Origin: Amborella trichopoda
Lineage: Eukaryota; Streptophyta; Magnoliopsida; Amborellales; Amborellaceae
Length of the DNA: 64,000 bases
Assembly (NCBI RefSeq): GCF_000471905.2
Contig: NW_006497735.1
Span: forward strand, 184,342-248,341
Direction of reading: 5' to 3'
Below, piece after piece: positions 59,428 through 64,000 of this stretch; the stretch's first letter is position 1; each line of letters begins with the position of its first letter. A program made the translations under genes and the position numbers. The notes below the pieces were generated by a model, which worked only from the letters and a program-made list of their open reading frames with translations, searched no databases and was not told where the DNA came from.

Positions 59428-59655
59428 TCACACCTTCAGCAACAACGTCTCTGATGAAATGATGACGAAGCTCAATATGCTTGGTCCTACCATGGAAGAC
59501 AAGATTCTTTGCATTGAGATCGTTGCCTTGTTGTCACAGTAAATCTCTGTCATGCGCCTTTGAACTTGTTGCAAGTCTTTTAAAATTCTCTTAATCCAAA
59601 CAGCTTGACAAACGATTGTTGTCGCGGCAATATACTCTACTTCGGATGATGACAA
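59428..59655 (-). pseudogene. copia RNase H fragment
   Basis: SSSEVEYIAATTIVCQAVWI and YCDNKATISM match the C-terminal half of copia RNase H (SEAEY and DNxxAI motifs). The region between RT and this piece has stops, and the end is frame-shifted. Confidence 0.8.
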
Positions 59656-59895
59656 CGCCGTAGTAGCTTGTTTTTAAGAACTCCATGAAAAAGCACCGGA
59701 ACCAAGATTGAAAACATACCCACTTGTGCTTTCCCTATCATCTACAAAACCAGCCCAATCACTGTCAGTAAAACCAACTAATTGAAAATTAGGAACTGGT
59801 TTATACCAAATTCCATAATTGCTGGTTGCTCGGATGTATCAAAGAATCTGTTTGGCTGCTCCAAGTTGATGCTCTAAAGGATTATACATGAATCT

Positions 59896-60849
59896 TTAGA
59901 CTAAGCTGACAGGAAACATGGTATCTATACGAGTATGAGTTAAATACATCAACCCACCAACAATACTTCTGAATAGTTTCTCATTAGCCTTTGTCATTCC
60001 ATCATCCATTGTCAACTTCTCACTTGTGTTCATTGGAGTAGAAACAACCTTACAATTCGGTATATTATACTTTTTAAGCAAGTCTAAAGCATACTTCTCT
60101 TGTGAAATAAAAATACAATTATCTGCTTGCCGAATTTGAAGACCAAGAAAATAATGCAACAACCCCAAATTTTTCATATCAAATTCATGCATCATGCTGC
60201 CTTTGAATTGTCTAATACGAATATTAGAGGAACCTGCATATATAATATCATCCACATAAATGCAAACAATAAGCACATCATTACCTTTCACTGTTACATA
60301 TAAGGTGGGATCACTTTCACTCCGATGAAAGTCATTCTGATGGAGGTAGGAGTCAAGCCTACCATACCATGCTCTTGGTGCTTGCTTAAGACCATAAAGA
60401 GCCTTCTTCAACTTATAAATTTTCTCCTTTTTGCCATTGATAACAAATCCTTGTGGCTGATCAACATACACATCTTCGTTCAAAGAACCATTTAAAAATG
60501 CAGACTTAACATCAAATTGGAAGATGTTCCATCTCAATTGAGTTGTTAAAGCCCAAATTATTCTAACAGTTTCGAATCTAACAACGCGAGAAAAAGTTTC
60601 AAAATAATCAACTCCATATTTTTGTATATACCCTTTGACGACCAACCACGTCTTATATTTTTGCACATTTCTATTAGGATGATACTTTACCTTGTAGACC
60701 CATTTCATGCCAATAGCATTATTTCCTGGTGGCAATTCCACAAGCTCCCATGTGTTGTTCTTTTCAATGACGATCATTTCATCCTTCATGGAATTCCCCC
60801 ACTCTCCTTTTCCACAAGCTTCATCATAACGTGTAGGTTCTACAACCAT
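59896..60849 (-). pseudogene. copia reverse transcriptase region, open 317 codons
   Basis: The best preserved part of pol. Landmarks are WELVELPPG, GMKWVYKVKY, FDVKSAFLNGSLNEDVYVDQ, the YGLKQAPRAWY block and the catalytic YVDDIIYAG, then LLHYFLGLQIRQ. It reads through to YLTHTRIDTMFPVSL and stops, so RNase H is not fused as it should be. Typical copia RT sequence, which copies element RNA in cytoplasmic particles. Confidence 0.92.
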
Positions 60850-61125
60850 AAGAGCAAAGGTATATTTATAAATTCATTGTAAAGGCCGAAACTTCCTTGG
60901 TAAGTTTCACTATCTTGGGATGATTCACCACCGTTGTTGTTTAGACTGCTAGAACCTCTAGAAGGAGACTGGATTGTTGTTGGACTCTGTACTGGAGAAA
61001 TCTGAGGTGACTCCGCATCCTCCTCTAGCTGTACTGATTCTGTCATATCTTTTGCAAGGGGTAAGTGCTGATTTTTTTTACCATTCCATTGTCAAACACT
61101 ATTTTCACCAAAAATAACATCTCGA

Positions 61126-61169
61126 CGACTGATTAGCTTCTTGGTGACGACTGATTAGCTTCTTGGTGA
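61126..61169. repeat. 22-bp tandem duplication in copia pol
   Basis: CGACTGATTAGCTTCTTGGT plus GA occurs twice in a row (61126-61147, 61148-61169). It falls in the linker between integrase and RT (around the LYNPITKKLIS motif) and shifts the frame. Confidence 0.9.
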
Positions 61170-62130
61170 TAGGATTATACAACCGATAACCTTTTGTTTC
61201 ATCATTATAACCAACAAAAATACATTTCTCACTCTTCTTATCCAACTTAGCACAATCACTAGAGTCAATTTAAGGCATACGCAATACAACCAAAAAAATT
61301 TCAAACCACTTACATTGGGCTTGATTTTCCACCATGCTTCATAAGGTGTCATATTACTTACTGTCTTTGTTGGAGATATATTGAGAAGATGGACTAATGT
61401 TGCCACTGCCTCAGCCCAAAAATCATTTGGAAGTTTTTTCTCATTTAACATACTTCGTGCCACTTCCACAACCGTCCGATTCTTCCTTTCAACAATGTTG
61501 TTCTGTTCTGGAGTTTTTCTTGTTGTCAGCTGCATGCAGATCCCATTTCCTTGCAAAACGAACTGAACTCATCAGGCAAAAATTCTCCCCCTCTGTCTGT
61601 TTTGAGAGTTCTAATTACATAGCCACTTTGTTTCTTTGCAAAAGCTTTGAATTCCTTAAATCTTTCAAATGTCTCTGATTTCCGAACAAGAAAGTGCTTC
61701 CAACTCATACAAGTAAATTATCAGTAAATAATAGTAAATATTTACTCTTGTTCAAAGACAATGTGGTCATTGGTCCACAAATATCTGCATGAACCAATTC
61801 CAAATGCATCTTGGCTCTCCAAGCTTTCCCAACAGAAAGGGCAGATGATGTTGCTTTCTATCAACAAAGATAATAGATGGCAGCTCAGACACCATACTTT
61901 TCTGACTCAACAATTTCATCCCATAAAAATGCAAATGCCCATACCTCAAGTGCCAAAGCCTAGAGTCATTATTAACATCAGCAACCAATGCATAATCATC
62001 CAAAAATGATAGCTCAAGAGGTAACATTTTGTTTTCAGCCATGTGGATCTTAACAATAGGCTTCTCAGATTTTCTAGTTTTAATTTCACACACATCATCA
62101 TGAAACAAAACCAAATATTCTTTTTGTATC
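61155..62130 (-). pseudogene. copia integrase region, frame-broken
   Basis: Pieces in order on the minus strand: zinc-binding start LWHLRYGHLHFYGMKLL; catalytic core with LKTDRGGEFLPDEF (second Asp) and TPEQNNIVERKNRTVVEVAR (with the catalytic Glu), then WAEAVATLVHLLN and MTPYEAWW. At least three frame changes are needed between them. Confidence 0.88.
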
Positions 62131-62284
62131 AACTAACCCACACCAACCAAGTTATGTGCCAATTAGGAATAAAGTAAACATCATGGATTATTCTTTAACT
62201 ACCTGACTTAGTCTTAACTCCAATGGTCCTTTTACCTTCAATCTAAACTGACTTGCCATCATCAAGCCGAACTTGCAATTGAAC

Positions 62285-62400
62285 TGACTTGTCAATAGTG
62301 CGGAAATGACCCTTATGTCCAGTCATATGGTTGCTACATCTAGTATCTAAGAACCAAACATCAGTCTTACTTACATTAGGATTCAAATAAGTAAGAAACA
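62285..62400 (-). pseudogene. copia protease region, altered active site
   Basis: VWFLDTRCSNHMTGHKGHF is visible on the minus strand. Copia proteases usually have DTG(C/A)SNHM; here the codon at 62339-62341 gives Arg in place of Gly, so the aspartic protease site is mutated. Confidence 0.8.
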
Positions 62401-63301
62401 AACTACTTTCCTCTTACTTTTCTTCAGCAAAGTTGACTTGTTGCTTTGCCTTTTCCTAGCAATTTGCTTCGATATGCCAATAGTCCTTGCAAAAATAGCA
62501 TTGCTTCCCTCTGTAGTTCTGCCTTTGGTTGCTTTTGTCACCACTCTCGTGCATTTGATGTCCCGTATCAGACCTTCCTCGACCTCTTCCATGACCACGG
62601 TAGCCACCTCTACTGTAGCCACCTCTACCTCAGCCTCTTCTTGCTTGCTTTCGACCAGAAGAGCCCTCACCATTTTTCTCTTTGCTCGAGATCTCTACCT
62701 TGGATTTAAAAGCATGCTCAAACTTATTCTCTATCGACCTGTCCATTCTCTCTTCATGTGCTAAAAGAGAACCCATAAGTTCATTAAGGGAAAAAATAGA
62801 TAAGTCCTTAGACTCTTCAGTGGTTGTAACAACATGATCAAATTTATTTGAAAGGCTTCTCAAAACTTTCTCTATAACTTTTTGATCTGAGACATTCTCT
62901 ACAAAATTTCTCATCTGATTTATGATAACAGAAATTCTACAAAATAAATCTTGAACAGAATCACTACTTTTCATAAAATTGTTTCAAATTCTCTACATAG
63001 TGTTTGCAATTTACCACGATTACCCTGTCCCATGGAACTCCTGCCTCAAGATGGTCCACGCTTGTTTTGACCTGGTGGCACTGGCAATCCGTGGGAAAAT
63101 AGACGCCGCTATAGCTTGTAGCAAAATAAGCAAAGCTGTCGTATCCGTTTTACGAAGCTCCCTCGCATCTGTGGCAGTTTCTGTAAAACCATTCTCAACT
63201 AATTCCCATAGTTATTGTGCAATAGAAAAGGTTTTCATTTTAATACTCCAAAACTCATAATTTTATCCACTAAAGATAGGAATCAAAGATTGAAAAACCA
63301 T
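62401..63301 (-). pseudogene. copia gag (UBN2) with CCHC zinc knuckle
   Basis: Gag probably starts at ATG 63301 and reads MVFQSLIPIFSG, then a stop just before NYEFWSIKMKTFSIAQ, a typical copia gag opening, with a second stop soon after. The UBN2 core at 62974-62630 is open (VIEKVLRSLSNKFDHVV; SLNELMGSLLAHEERM). The zinc knuckle CYFCKDYWHIEANC (CX2CX4HX4C) lies at 62459-62500 in a different frame from the UBN2 core. Confidence 0.88.
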
Positions 63302-63430
63302 TTGACATGATTAAAAAACTTACACATAACTTTTATCAAACAACTCTTGTGCAATGGAATCACTCCCAGAGAACTCTGCTACAGCAAGCGACCTCCACAA
63401 ATTGCAACACGCCTAGCTTCAACCAAACCT

Positions 63431-63443
63431 GGCTCTAATACCA
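63431..63443 (-). other. copia primer-binding site (initiator tRNA-Met)
   Basis: Minus-strand TGGTATTAGAGCC, four bases from the 5' LTR. It differs by one base from the usual TGGTATCAGAGC complement of initiator Met tRNA. Confidence 0.88.
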
Positions 63444-63447
63444 TAAA

Positions 63448-63771
63448 TGTTCGAAACTGGTAGTATTCTACTACAAAAATAAAAAAAATAAAGATGGGCA
63501 AGAGAAACAACATATCTTTATTTCTTAGCTGAATAACAAGTACAATTTTAAGACACCAACAATGACACATCTGGGCTACTTAAAGAAAAAAAAACACTAC
63601 GTGGGCTTATAGATGTGGAGGTAGTTTCCACTTTTTATGCCTGCTCCTAAGAATTAGAAACCCATGACAACTCAACCACTAAACCACTTCTACTACAAAC
63701 AGTACTTGACCAACTCAATAAGTACATAAAACAAGGAGACCACTACACTACACGTGCATCACACTTCATCA
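63448..63771 (-). repeat. copia 5' LTR
   Basis: 324 bp, matching the 3' LTR with substitutions and a small indel near the TGCAGAAAC segment. It carries the element's promoter by position. From 63777 to the window end nothing is recognised. Confidence 0.93.
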
Positions 63772-64000
63772 ATAATGCCAACCATAGAGCCATTGCTTTA
63801 TGAAACCAAGGTTGACATCGTATTGGCTAGCATGTACATGCTTTTATAAACTTTTAAATAGGGTCAACAAGGGAAAGGTGGATCTTATGGAGCTGTCCAT
63901 ATTACAATAGGAGATGGTGGAAACAATGATGGTTTGGTCCAAAGCCCAGGTCATAAGAGTAAAATGTTGAAGACACAGGCCCCGTGCGGTGGAGGCCCTT

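Larger units (their letters stand above)
58977..63771 (-). mobile_element. complete Ty1/copia retrotransposon, mutated, 5-bp target duplication
   Basis: 4,795 bp in minus orientation, flanked by ATAAT at 58972-58976 and 63772-63776. It has two LTRs, a primer-binding site, a polypurine tract and gag, protease, integrase, reverse transcriptase and RNase H in the copia order. LTRs differ at a few tens of positions by eye, so it is not recent. Stops, frameshifts and a 22-bp internal duplication disable it. Confidence 0.93.

Overview
The window is nuclear DNA from a flowering plant. Both host genes are split by canonical GT-AG introns, and nearly everything else is plant-type transposable elements (plant L1-like LINEs with DUF4283-type ORF1, a Ty1/copia element, MULEs, hAT elements, foldback MITEs) and CT/GA microsatellites. 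Very large TE-filled introns, and bases around an N gap that look like the TACG flow order of 454 sequencing, would fit a 454-based assembly of an early-diverging angiosperm such as Amborella; the species is an inference.

Two host genes were reassembled by eye from short exons and lie tail to tail. (1) On the plus strand, 14238-40393, a plant sialyltransferase-like gene (GT29, related to Arabidopsis MGP2/SIA1 and SIA2) has 12 exons spread over 26 kb. Exons 1-8 are open, but the sialyl-L motif has Val where relatives have the Gly of GNSG, exon 9 has an in-frame TGA and exon 12 needs two frame corrections. It is either a pseudogene or a miscalled gene. (2) On the minus strand, 54904-42545, a complete six-exon TAF10 gene (shared TFIID/SAGA histone-fold subunit, 127 aa) spans 12.4 kb.

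Layout. 1-11.6 kb: low-complexity tandem repeats, a 2.25 kb solo LTR with a perfect 5-bp target duplication, two MITEs and an AT-rich foldback. 11.6-16.1 kb: possible leader, a hAT element, SIA exons 1-5. 16.1-24.5 kb (intron 5): a MITE split by a near full-length LINE. 24.5-25.1 kb: exons 6-8. 25.1-39.1 kb (intron 8): a Mutator-like element with a 9-bp target duplication, a LINE remnant split by a hAT MITE, and a large old inverted duplication (about 31.0-38.3 kb) carrying two decayed QALGGH C2H2 zinc-finger genes. One arm of it holds two further insertions whose empty sites survive in the other arm. 39.1-40.4 kb: exons 9-12. 42.5-54.9 kb: TAF10, with LINE fragments in intron 2 and an N gap in intron 3. 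55-64 kb: a hAT MITE just upstream of TAF10, a cluster of MITE units, a PPR-E pseudogene and a complete but mutated Ty1/copia element with 5-bp target duplications.

No tRNA, rRNA, CRISPR or operon-like system was seen. The most unusual material is the nested inverted duplication in intron 8, especially a 1.1 kb inserted element filled with TCGATTCC motifs, and arrays of hairpin-forming units in both arms.
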